This document shows, one piece after another, positions 43,486-54,175 of a stretch of 64,000 nt of DNA. Each line of letters starts with the position of its first letter. Positions within the stretch are counted from its first letter, which is position 1. Position numbers and translations under genes: made by a program. Source of the DNA: Phialocephala subalpina (lineage: Eukaryota > Ascomycota > Leotiomycetes > Helotiales > Mollisiaceae). The notes below the pieces were generated by a model. That model was not told where the DNA came from and ran no database searches. It saw nothing but the letters and a program-made list of their open reading frames with translations. The stretch spans positions 1,889,604 to 1,953,603 of the forward strand of contig FJOG01000004.1 in assembly GCA_900073065.1 (NCBI GenBank). The letters are read 5' to 3'.

Positions 43486-44530
43486 TCATCGCTTCCTGCT
43501 CTTCTTTCAAATAATCTAAGACCCTCAGGGTTGTGTTTTGCGCATTCAATTGAGCCACGTCTTCGCGATATCATCCGTATTTACCGAAACCATTTCCAAG
43601 ACAAGCCCCTTTCTTAGCGAGGCTTGTACCAACTCGACTCGATCTGGTTGTGCACACGCTCGGATCTCAAGATAATTGTCGTCCCTTCCACTTTGTTTGG
43701 TCTGATCCGCACATTTCCGTCCAATGTCTTCAACATCCCATCTCCTAGCAGGATGTCCACGAGCAGTTTGCCCCTGTCGGCTCCCCGCATTGCATTTTAC
43801 GCCTGGATCAATCTCCTTCCCTTCAACATCGACAATCAACGCCAGCCAGAGTCAGTCGCCGAAGACGCCATCAACAAACCCTGGAGAGCGATGCCGTCTC
43901 AGCGTATGTCGTTCGAAACGGCGACGAAACTCATGTGGATCTTCTAATTCACCGCATTCGTCTCGAGCTTCATTCTGGGTTGTCTTCGACAATGCATTGC
44001 TCTCATAATATTTGGATACATCTACAAGGATCTTCACGGCGCTGAGGCTAGCCCAGTTGTGCGCAACTTAATTAACTCCGCGGGGTATTTGTGCTTCTCG
44101 TCTGGGGCAACTGAGGTCACCTTGAATACATCTCTCAGTTTCTCGACGCGGCCAATCTTAATTGCGTGGCTCGTAATTGTGACTGATATGGTACTCACCA
44201 CTGTACAATGTCAAGATTTGCAGGACCAGGATGGTGATGCTGTTCGAGGCCGCGAGACACTTCCTCTCGTTATTGGAGATTTGCCTACATGTTGGGTCAT
44301 CGCTACACTGATATGCTTTTGGTCTGTGTCTGCCCATTCGTCTGGAGCCTACCCCTCCTCGGATATGTCCCAATGACGAGCCTTGGATTGATCGTTGCAT
44401 CAATGTTTCTGATCTTCCGTGATGTCGCGACTCGCGAATGACAAAAACACTTTCAAGATGTGGAACGCTTGGATGGTGTGTTTTAGCTTCGGGCTGCCCG
44501 AACATTGGCTTCTAAATCTTTTTGGCAGTA
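43486..44530 (+). pseudogene. UbiA-family prenyltransferase / membrane terpene-cyclase-like gene, decayed
   Basis: One frame runs from 43486 to 44320 with the order of fungal UbiA proteins of the Fma-TC-like group: IWLCTRSDLKIIVVPSTLFG, then AWINLLPFNIDNQRQPES, AINKPWRAMPSQR, several membrane helices, and the second Asp-rich motif QDLQDQDGDAVRGRETLP. The first Asp-rich motif appears as a NQRQ...ED variant. In-frame TAG (43615-43617) and TAA (43945-43947) interrupt it. After about 44320 the match continues in another frame (LGYVPMTSLGLIVASM), and after 44440 in a third (DKNTFKMWNAWMVC). Family knowledge: such enzymes use prenyl diphosphates with Mg2+ for prenyl transfer or terpene cyclisation, often within biosynthetic clusters. 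This copy cannot make a full protein. Confidence 0.75.
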
Positions 44531-46800
44531 GTTCCAGCTCGATTTGCTCCTTCCTTCTCATGATGGCAAGGAGCCCAAACATGACAACAGATTGTTTTAA
44601 CTTAGTGGACTCTCGAAGAATCAAGTAGTGCCGCTGAACCGATCATCAATACAGACTAGACTTTCTCATTTCTTCGCCTCGTCTAGCAAAGAAATTTCCT
44701 TCTACAAAAGACCGAATAGGGTTCTATTCAAGGTAGTCGCAATATTTATTGCTTGTTTAATGGCAAGGAAGACGAAGTCAAGAGCAGTTTATAGGTGGTT
44801 ACTGAAAGTCATGGGGCATTATTTCTCAATGGTCACTTAACCCTGAAAGTGAATGAATCCTCATGTATCGAAATTTGAAATAAAGCCAAACGTCGAACGC
44901 TGTCGGAAGCACCGTCATATGTGAAATTGAAACCTCATTGCCTCGATTCCAATTCAAAGTGTCCAATTTAGTACGTATAGCGAGAAGCTGAAGACAGTGC
45001 GGATTATTGTGAGTCTGGAACTATAAAATACACCTTCACGACCATTTTCAGCACTTCAACCATAGATCTTGATATTTGGATGTACCTACTCTTGTGTTAT
45101 GACCAAAGACTTGGACGTGTGTCCGAGATACTCAAGGTCCAGGAGGGGAATCGGAACCTCTCCGACGCCAATGCTCTGCTCCCCACTTTCTCCATTGGAC
45201 CATCTTAAAACTCGAAAGGAAGCTCTTGGGATTTGATAGCGAATTAGAGGTTGTCATCTGAGAAAAAGTGTTCTTTGCAATGCTGCGCCAGGTCTAAAGA
45301 TCATGGCTATAGTCCGCTGACAATTGGTTGATCTTAAGAAGCCCAATAGAGGTCATCATCGGGCATACTCCAGCCCACACAATAACGCGGCGCTCGTCCG
45401 CCGTCCGAATCTTACCACGAGACTCAAATTCGGCCAGGAAAGTCTAGATATATATAGGTGATTGAGTATCTAACCGTGTCTCAGCTTGTCCCAGCTCAAC
45501 ACTTGAAGCCCATGACGCAGTCGCAGGGGTTATTTGACGACTGTGATCTCTGCGTGAATCCTGCTTCGACTGACCACAGACGTGACTCACCTCACTGGCA
45601 TCCGCTTCAGCTAGTATGAGCACGGATCAGGGACGTCTAGAAATCTGTGTAAAGACTCTGGCCTACCAAATAAAAGATAGAAGAGACCGAAGCAAGGTTG
45701 TTCTTTATTGCAAGAAGAGCGGGAGAGATTTTGGCTCTCACATGAGACCTTCTTCCGAGCAAGGGAGGAAGGGGAAATAAATCCGCTCCAATCATCATCA
45801 GGGAACGATTATACCTTTTGGGTTTTGGTTCAGTCTGGAACGACCGGACAACACGATGAAGGGAGATGACAGTACAGGTGTAGCTGACTGCAGAAACACG
45901 CTTGGTTCCAAGAGAGTGGTGAAGAAGCAGGGATTCAGACTAGACCGAAATCCAAGTTTGAGTCCGGCAAAGAGACGCAAGGTGGAATGGTGGAATTAAC
46001 ACCGTGGTGAAAGGAGTTTGTCATCCACGCCCCCTGCAATTGCTTTTGCGATATGGTAATGTCGGTGGTGGGGGGGTTTCGCTCCTGGGCAGAATTTTAT
46101 ACTCGTTGGAGAGTCAATACGAGCATCGTGCGGCAACGAGGTGAAACTCGGTCGAATCATTCCTCGTCACTTACTCGCACTGTCAATTCGCTCTCAGGAT
46201 ATGCCTTTCGGCAATTCGAGATAACACCAAACTAAAACAGGTTCTGGGTCGAATAAAGTGAATAATGACAGTGGAGGAGCCTTGTTTTGATTGCTACTTG
46301 AACGTGACTGTAAAGCAATACGATGTGTAGTGGCACGAAGTGAGTCGTTGCAAGTACTGGGCATTGTGCGAGAAAACAGAAAAAGAGTAGAAGAACATTT
46401 GGCAGTCTAGTGGCTTTCACTCGAATGAACGAGAGGTGATCCTTCCCTGTTTGGTGAGTGGGAGTATACACGGAGCCACGTCACCCCTCACTTCATCATT
46501 TCAGACGAGAAGCGACGGAGAGCACTTGCCAGGCGAATTCGCCTTTCTGGTAGGACAGGAGAAAAAGACATACGACGGCTCAAGCGCAGCCGGGGCAGGA
46601 ACGACACCCAAAACAGACGCCTGTCGGGAAGTGAATTTCTATTTCGTCCTGGTAGATCAAGCCATACCTAATACTATCCCAACGCAACTCCCAAAGATCG
46701 CAAACTACCCAGGGGTATATTCTTGTAGCCGGCAGAGTGCTGTGATCCGCTGCACAGCTTCGATCCCAACCTCAACTCCTTCCCCACCCCAACCTAAGCC
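44531..46800. other. Intergenic, about 2.3 kb, no gene recognised
   Basis: Possible tail of the UbiA relic at the left, then sequence with only short ORFs on both strands. A GT-rich word (GGTGGTGGGGGGGTTTC) lies near 46065. The right 350 bp is the 3' side of the rhodopsin-domain gene. Confidence 0.5.
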
Positions 46801-48186
46801 TCAATTATACTGAAAAATCAAATCCTTCTCACTCCCAGTCTCACTCCCATTATGACTCGGTTTCCTCTCAACATCCTGTGTCATACTCGTCATGACAAAG
46901 ATATCCTTCCCGTCCTCACCATGCGCAATGTCCTGCACCAACTCTGGCTCTGACCTTCCACAAGCTTCCACCTTCGTGATCGTCTTATGCCCACGCCCTG
47001 TCTCTGGGTCGTTGAGTCGTACTGTAGGGTTCGAGATGGAAGAAAAGATATCTTGAGATGGGAAGAGGGAGGCGTGACGGGTGGATTGGTTGTGGTAGGC
47101 TCCTGGATAGCTGCGGTTTGAGCTGAGGAGGTGGGGGAAGAGCCGGGAGATGATGGGTTTTATGGTGGGAAGGGAGGCGCAGATTATGCCGACGTTGGCT
47201 TCGATGTTGGACCAGATTGCGGCGTCCGCGTTGTCATCTGAGAGTACTCGAGTGAGTGAGGACATCAGAAAGGGGGTGAGGGAACATACAGGTGATGTCT
47301 TTTGATGTTGAGACAATATATAAGGAATGGAGTCGTAGGATACTGACGAGACAGACGCTGGAGATTTTAGAATTTGTCGACGTGGATCGGAGATGCGACT
47401 TACAATCCACCAAGAGCAAAGACGACCATAAGCCCAATTTTCTGTCTGAGAGGCAGTCTCAAGCTCGACAGAGCTGGCATGGGAAGAGTGATGATCATCA
47501 AGTCCGTCAAGATGTTGAACGACGCATTGAAGAACCAGAGGAACTTCTTATTGATGCACTTCCCTTCCTCGTTTAAGTTCCAGAACGCAGAAATAGGAAC
47601 GCAAGTCCAGATAGCCGTGATGATCCCTTGAATGAAATAAGCAATGACGATAGAAAGGACAATCCAGCAGGCGAGTCGAATTTTGTTTCCCACGAATACC
47701 CGCATGTATTGAAGGATGATTGAGATTTTTGTGGCGCTGAGTGAGATGTTGTAGCATACGATGGCGACCCAGAGACACTGCCGTTTGTTAGAGCAAGATC
47801 AGTATCACGGGGGGGTCTTTACCTTCAAGACCTCCTCGAAATCTTCAGGTGTGAGGGTTTCAAAATGTTTTCCGAGTCCATATTTCACCTCTGGGTAGTG
47901 GTCAGAAACATATAACCAACTCATGTCACAGAAACCTACGTTGAAGCGTGGCAACCAGGAGAGCGATGGACGAAAGCTACACCGCCGTCAGCACAAGGTC
48001 CCGGGAAACCACGTATCGAATGAGTCTTACCGATGATATCACGATGGCAACCTCGTCCCGTCCCGGATTCTTCAAGAACCCAAGTCTCGCAATCAATCTC
48101 ATCAACACAAACAACAACGAGAAGACGGTAAAGAATATGCTCGTAATGACCACCGCCGGCCCTCTCGATCCGGAATTCGAAGACAT
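46801..48186 (-). CDS. Rhodopsin-domain (PTH11-related) seven-helix membrane protein
   Basis: Six exons: 48186-48031, 47976-47940, 47890-47823, 47777-47404, 47342-47290 and 47237-46801, with introns of 54, 49, 45, 61 and 52 bp. The total is 374 aa in continuous phase. Family landmarks of the fungal rhodopsin domain (PF20684) are in order: RLIARLGFLKNPGRDEVAIV, VKYGLGKHFETLTPEDFE, the C-x(2)-W-V...YNISLSATKISIILQYMRVF helix pair, ITAIWTCVPISAFWN, CINKKFLWFFNASFNILTD and LPMPALSSLRLPLRQKIGL. A Ser-rich cytosolic tail of about 110 residues follows. Family knowledge: these proteins resemble Pth11-type receptors, but most have no known ligand. No CFEM domain is present. An ATG at 48249 would add 21 residues; I chose 48186 because the sequence before it is not hydrophobic or family-like. 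Confidence 0.85.
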
Positions 48187-50309
48187 GATGAAAATTCGAC
48201 GTCTCGGATGAAGTTCGAAGTTCAGAGGGCTGCCGACCCCCGAACTCAATCCTTAGTCTTCTGTTTCACGAATGATGAGCTTGGCTTTCTCGCAAATATG
48301 TGAAGGCCCGGAGTTGAGCCTGGCGCTGACGACTTATTTGACTTCAGTCTGCAAGTCACTCGGTACACGGCTGACGATGCGGGCATCAAGGGGAAATGCA
48401 GGTCCTCTGAATCAGGAACCTCCCTTTCTCTAGCTGAATCCCCATCCTGGAAAACGGATACGGATAGGAGATGGGATCTCCCCTAGTGACAAAAAAATTG
48501 TGAAGAAATTGGGGATGCAATCCGCCTTCTCCGCGATTCCGGGATATCACTTGTTGGAGGGTGGCGGAGTGTGGCTCCACCAACCTTGATGAATGTCAGA
48601 TCATCCATGCGTTTACCATGCTGTCATCTTGCCGCGTTTGCCCAAGACCCGCCAACAAGGGACGGCCTGGTAGTGTATCGTTAGTATCAGCCACTTGCAC
48701 TCCAGATATTGATGTGACTTGCGAACGGTCCTCGACGGATCGCCTGACAACGGGAAGCGAGCTGTGCCACTGGCTGGGGAAACCTGCTTTAGGTCCATTA
48801 TGCGAAACTCTAAATAAAATAAGTTCATGGGATCGATGGTGGAGACACACAATCGAGAAAATGATAAGGATCATGGTATGGCGGCTGTCCCCAAAATCCC
48901 CTCGAAATAGGTCGCCGAATTCATCTGAACAGGGCCGCATGAGGTTTCGATAACCGTTTGATAGATCTTGACAAGGACTAGAACTCTGTTTGATCAACGA
49001 TACTCCAAAATTAGTAGCACATACCTTCAACTTTTGAGAGATGTTACTACTCGTGATGCTCTTTGAAGCCTTGACCTGATTTGACTTTGAAGAAAAGACC
49101 GACGGCTGAGCACAACTATTTGAATATGTTAAATCAATGGCACGTGTCTCACCGACTGCGCTGTTAATTGCGATTCGGTACAATGGGTACTGATAATGCT
49201 GTACCTGCGGCATGCACGAGAAAGGATTTCAACACTACTTGTAGACTTGGGCCTAGGCCATCAAGCTTGAAACATTTCAAGTGAGGGCTACCACGAAAGA
49301 AAAGGATATTCCGAGGTTGAAACAGCACAGCCATCAAACGTTTTGCTCCCGATTTCAGACAAACCACTGCTCGCGTTCCGACGATGAGTTGCAGTTGTCA
49401 TCTGTCAGATCATGGCTTCTAACAATCTCGATTACAGTATGCCTGTAAGCATAAAGCTTGGCTTGGTATCGAGAGGCTTCATCAATCGTCGATTGGCGAA
49501 AATACGGCTCCCAGTGATCATCACTGCTACAGTTTCTCTGTCTGCCCGAACCCCAAGAGGAACGGCCCGTGCACAACGCCTTTTCGACGTTTGGAACGGC
49601 ATGTCGGCATCTCGGCAAGATATTAGGCGCAGTCCTGCCGAAAACTCAGCTTCGAGAAGCCATCACTTCGGAAAGGGGGCCGGAAATAGTCGTGCCCTAA
49701 TCATTTCGCTGCCGTTGCGGGATCAATTGGGCGTTTCTTTTGCTAGGTTTCAAAGACTGGCGTCGGCCGACGAATAGGGACTCCGAACGCCGTCCACTCT
49801 TATCGGAGAATTGAGACACGGGGTTTAGGTTGACAATAGTGTGGAGGACGACGACGACGTAACCGACAGAGTTCCCGAGGATGGCATATTGGAGGTGGAA
49901 GAGGCTGGGTTCTGGCCAGAAATCTGTCTCAGAATTGCAAGCGGGCGTCATGAACCAGCGAATAATGTAACAAAGTGCAATCAACATGCCCTAGATAGTC
50001 AAAAGTGAAGGTTCCAGGAATCGGGACGCTGTCGTGCTGGGAAAAAGTGCGCTTCGTCCACCCGAGCGCCTGATGTCGGAGAATTTTCCCAGGCAAAACG
50101 CCTCAGTGGTGTTCTGGCCCCCATCATCGACCTCGAAACGACACTGCATGCAAACAACGGCTCTAGATATTCTTTCCGAAACCATCTGGTATTCGTCTTC
50201 AGAAGTGGCGCAACCCTATGCAATGTCATGATGCTAAAAGTGATGAGAAAAAGAGTTTGAGCCTGCTCGCAGCTCGAATCTGACAGCATAGTATCAGCTC
50301 GGATCGTAA
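48187..50309. other. Intergenic; possible remnants of a membrane-protein gene on the minus strand
   Basis: Minus-strand ORFs at 50289-49999 (TLFLITFSIMTLHRVAPLLK) and 49987-49697 (MLIALCYIIRWFMTPACN and SLFHLQYAILGNSVGYVVVV) have helix-like segments and could be parts of one membrane protein. I recognise no family and no clean splice pair. Nothing else is seen. Confidence 0.3.
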
Positions 50310-50570
50310 CGAGCCTGGTCGGATAAGTCTAAGTATTTAGGGCGTTTTTAAGCGATTTTCAGGCCATTCGACCCTATTTTTCAGGCTTTCCGAACATCAA
50401 AAATATTGCACTCACTTAGAAGCCACTAATTAATTCATAGTTATTATATTATAAGATTTGATAGTTAGGAATTATAAAGTTATAAGAAACTTTTAATTAA
50501 AGAATTTCGCTCTTTAATTAATAATTGTTAGAAAAATACCCTAATACTTAGACTTATCTGACCAGGCTCG
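50310..50570. mobile_element. MITE-like element with about 40-bp TIRs and TAA target duplication (PIF/Harbinger-like)
   Basis: The ends CGAGCCTGGTCGGATAAGTC and GACTTATCTGACCAGGCTCG pair as inverted repeats extending to about 40 bp with few differences. TAA flanks both sides (50307-50309 and 50571-50573), the 3-bp size typical of PIF/Harbinger elements. The interior is AT-rich with TTTAATTAAAGAA-like repeats and has no ORF. Length is 261 bp. Confidence 0.8.
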
Positions 50571-50938
50571 TAAGAACCAAACATATCACAGACAATGTTG
50601 AGCAGACATGTACATCGGATATCAGATCTTCAATGCCGGTAAAGGATTGTTATCAAAGTCAAACATGCCAAGAACGGGGAGAAGAGTATTGGAAAGCTAG
50701 CTCTCTCATCCGATATCGATTCTGCTGTCAAGCTCTGGTCTCTGAGATTTGGTTGAAAATAGCTGAGCATGAGACGGAAATTGGTATGAGCCTGAATTGT
50801 AGAAAATAATGTTACTCCGATGAGTTGGACGAAGGTTAAATCGAAGGTATGTGTTTCTGGTTAGCGGTATTAAGTCCATCCCGGATCGTTGATGTTGCTA
50901 GGAGTCAACATGCTGACAACAGCTAGCGACCATTAATT
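50571..50938. other. Spacer, nothing recognised
   Basis: No coding or repeat signal seen between the MITE and the VPS4-like relic. Confidence 0.4.
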
Positions 50939-51841
50939 CTATTGTGCATATATCGTCAACTCAGTGTGATTGGTGGATGGTTTAGACCTTTGGAGCGCGG
51001 AAATGAAATCCTGGTGTGTGAGGACAGGTATCAACAAATGACCCTTAGGACCTTGACGATACTTCATGGGTAGAGCGTCAGGTGAAGTTGCCGCGCACGG
51101 ATTATACCTCTGAACTCCGTCGTGGATGACCGACGTCGGATGTCAACTTCCAAGCGATACTCCTTGGAACAATAGGAAGAAAGCTAACATACCTGTTGAA
51201 AATAAGTCGCAGAGCTAATCTTCTTGACAGGAACCATCAACACACCCTGCACAATGCTGCTAATATCACTTCCAAAGAAGTTTTTCGTCATCTGAGCCAG
51301 CTCCATAAAGTTTTCTGGTACCAAGTCCGAGAGCTCATTGCCGATACCAATCTCGAATAAACGCCCTCGAACCTTCTCTTCTGGGAGACCAATGTGGAGG
51401 CATAGGTTAGTCAGAGACCCATCAGTTCTGCACAACACGACATACTTCTCGCGTTCTCGAATCCATTTGGAAATAATTTCGCCATATTCATTGCTGATGA
51501 ATTATCCATGCGCGCAGTTTTTCGATCGCACAAGCCCATGCTAGGCGCCTAACTCCTTCTCCTGGCGGCCCAAACAAAGGAACACCTGTCGTGACCTTCC
51601 TTCTCCCGCGAAGTTCCGAGAGCTTCACTGGTAGAGCAATCGCGTCTTGAAGGTCATTCTGGCCTGGCAAACCCAGCATTGTCTTCTCATCGCACGTCGG
51701 GACGCCCGTGAGGAATGCACCATTGATCTTGTCGCTGAGTCTCTTCCCATCCTTCGTTTCCGTTGCTATAGGCCCAAAAGACAGCCTCGAGCTCGACCAT
51801 GGAATGGAACCACAGTCGTTGGTCGGAGATGTTCGTACCAT
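50939..51841 (-). pseudogene. VPS4-like AAA ATPase relic lacking the Walker B region
   Basis: The part 51841-51488 contains the VPS4-type run-in to the AAA core (GLPGQNDLQDAIALPVKLSEL), then FGPPGEGVRRLAWA, a P-loop in which the usual TGK(S/T) is lost. One base out of frame follows YGEIISKWIRERE, matching the DLVSKW-x-GESE loop of VPS4. The roughly 90 residues that should hold Walker B and the sensor are absent. HIGLPEEKVRGRLFEIGIG and FFGSDISSIVQGVLMVPVKK resume the C-terminal AAA part. An 83-bp GT-AG intron (51192-51110) leads to a last exon 51109-50939. It has YNPCAATSPDALPM and LTHQDFISALQRSKPS, which fit the VPS4 C-terminal helix, and ends in TAG. Intact VPS4 disassembles ESCRT-III. This copy has no functional P-loop, an indel and a deletion, so it is inactive as an ATPase. 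Confidence 0.7.
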
Positions 51842-51882
51842 GGAGTGACTTGACTCTTGAGTATATCAAGGGGAAGAGGGAC

Positions 51883-54175
51883 TTAGATTATTTCGACCCG
51901 ACTTCTCTGGGCCCAGGAGACCACGCCAAGCATTCTAATATGGTCGATCTCTGTTGCTAAATCGTCAGGGAAAGAAGAATTCAGGTAGCTGTGCTCCAGG
52001 AACCCAATTCTTTGAAACGCTGCTCCTGACTCTGCCAGAATCAAGCCGACGGGCAATTTCCACTTGGAACCGACGTAGCCCAAGAGCATAAACCATATAT
52101 TCGTAGGGTCCCGGCTAAGGCGGTCGGATAATGTGCTCTGATCCATGTAGAAAAGAGTCCAATTGCTGTGTGGCTTGTCAAGATGGATATTGAAAGACCA
52201 GTAGATATGACTGATCGGGGTCATCTTCGCAGACAAGACCAGTGTTTTCCCTCTTACATCCCCAAAAGGTGAGTACACGAATCTCGGCTGAATGGTAGCT
52301 CCTACGAAGCGAGCGTTACACTTGTCCATGGACACAAAAGCAATACGGCATGAGGTGGACGCCCAAGACCAGGTTGGAGCATCGCAAAAGCCCTTGGCCA
52401 TGCTGAGCGGTGCGAAGTAGTCGGCTTCATCTCTGCTCCAAGCCAAATGGCGAACTATTTCACATTTCCACAACCCTGCAAGGTAAGTATCCGGGTAGAT
52501 GTTGTGGAACTCGGCCGCAACTCCAACGATTGCTAGTAGCTTGTCCTTTGCAAATGATAGATCTCGCATGCAGTAGTCCTCTACCAATTGTTGCCATTGC
52601 TCGACGACGTACCTCGAGTCAAGGAAATCAGCCATCTTCGGAAAAGACCTTGAAACGCCCTTTTACCAGTCTTAGTGTCAATTCCAATCGTTAAGCCTGG
52701 CGATCTCAGGGTCGAGACACCTCGTTTGAGCGCTTTTGACTTCCGGTTTGACTTCCGGTTCTGGGCAGACATCTGGACTTTCAGCTTTCCCATCAGGCGT
52801 GTTTCAGGCTGCTCATACGACACATAGTGAGGATGGATTGGGAACGCTGTCTCTGACGCACAGTGCCACGTGACGCCTTTTGAGCCGAAATGAAGTACTC
52901 GTGGTGACAATATTTGTTCTTGGAATGTCCATCCTCTCCGTGACAGAGGTTCGTTGTCGAGATCATATGTCGTTTCAGGTACGAACCAACCTTTTCAAAA
53001 CTACCGCTGTCGTTAAGTCGGGTTTCAATCGCATTGGAGCATAGGTATTGATTCAAGAAGCCTCCAATGACAGTTGGTGATCTCGCGGTGGCAATCGTTA
53101 CTGTAGCATTCTTGTAGATATCTCCCATTCTCTGTATTTCATGCGTTTTGTCACCCAGGTCTTGAAGAATGCAAAGGACATCTACCCAGAGGTATCGGAT
53201 TTTTAGCCCTCGGGTTACAGCAATAGCATCCCGTATTGTTTGTGGAAAACAGCTCGTGTCGAAGCCCTGTTGATGTCGGCTTAAATTCTCTCGAGTTGCG
53301 AGGACAGGCTGAGGTCCTCCCCAGCAGTAGCTCAATGCAATATATTCAGCTCTCTCGTCCGGCAGCGAAATGTGTAATTTGACAGGTTGTCGAACTTGGC
53401 TATCGGGTTCCTGGCAAGGACTAACTTGTAGAATTCTTGAGGGTAGCAGCGGCGCACACTTAATCCTCTGACAATGCTTGTGCTTAGAAAGGCATTTCTG
53501 AACACATTGATGAATCGCATCTCTCATCTCACGACTTTTAAGACTGATAGATTCCACAGGCCTGTTGCGAATAATATGGGTCAAGGTGCTTCCTGTGGGT
53601 GCATCAGTGGTTATCTCTTCTCCATAGCTATGGCCTTGAGACTGATCGGTGAACGTATACACATCAATACGTGTGATTTGAATCTTTCCCAGAGGGTGGT
53701 CTGAGAGGGAATGACCACCTCCAGCAAATGCTCCTCGCGTCCTTGAATCAACTCGGATGTGGTCGATTCCACCTTTGGCATCGATAACAACAATAAATTC
53801 GAGGCCTGTGCATTGCACTCTGCGGTAGGTCCCAGATCATGACATTTGGCCGGGACCATCCAAATGCCATTCCACCTTCGTCGCGATGGCGACACATAAT
53901 GGACAGCCCTCCTTGACAGACGCCATGATTTCATTTCGGGTGCGTAAAGAGACCGGCGCGCCTGAGCGGAATTGACGTACTTCTCGTTCGTTCATCGTCA
54001 TGTTCCAGCACAGCCGGCATAAGCCGGACATGTGGTTTCTTATCGACCTCCTCAAACGTTCATTCATTCCCCTCTTCAACACCGATTTTTGGTCCGGAGG
54101 TGCTTGAGAGTTCGGATTGCATGATTCCCTGATCGCAGCTAGTCTCCAAAGTATCGCACTGTCTGATTCGGGCAC
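51883..54175 (-). pseudogene. HET-domain protein gene, inactivated by a stop and frameshifts
   Basis: Reading from ATG 54175, the N-terminal part (CRLCWNMTMNEREVRQF and GCPLCVAIATKVEWHLDG) is typical of one HET class. An in-frame TGA at 53839-53837 interrupts it, possibly from TGG. The same frame continues for more than 260 codons with ISLPDERAEYIALSYCWGG, FPQTIRDAIAVTRGLKIRYL, WVDVLCILQDLGDKTHEIQR and MGDIYKNATVTIATA, all HET blocks. Near 52990 the match moves one frame (KGWFVPETTYDLDNEPLSRR, GWTFQEQILSPRVLHFG). It moves again near 52640 to the last ORF (DFLDSRYVVEQWQQLVEDYC, WSWAS), which ends at 51883. No intron explains these jumps. Intact members control heterokaryon incompatibility; this allele is a null unless sequence errors are involved. 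Confidence 0.8.

Noticed and set aside
49697..50289. Minus-strand ORFs with hydrophobic segments, possible membrane gene
   Set aside because: No recognised family and no convincing intron joining the parts.
53801..53838. A 37-bp intron around the TGA of the HET pseudogene (GTCCCG...CGCAG)
   Set aside because: Removing it puts the following HET segment out of frame, while reading through the TGA keeps it in frame, so a stop mutation is the better explanation.
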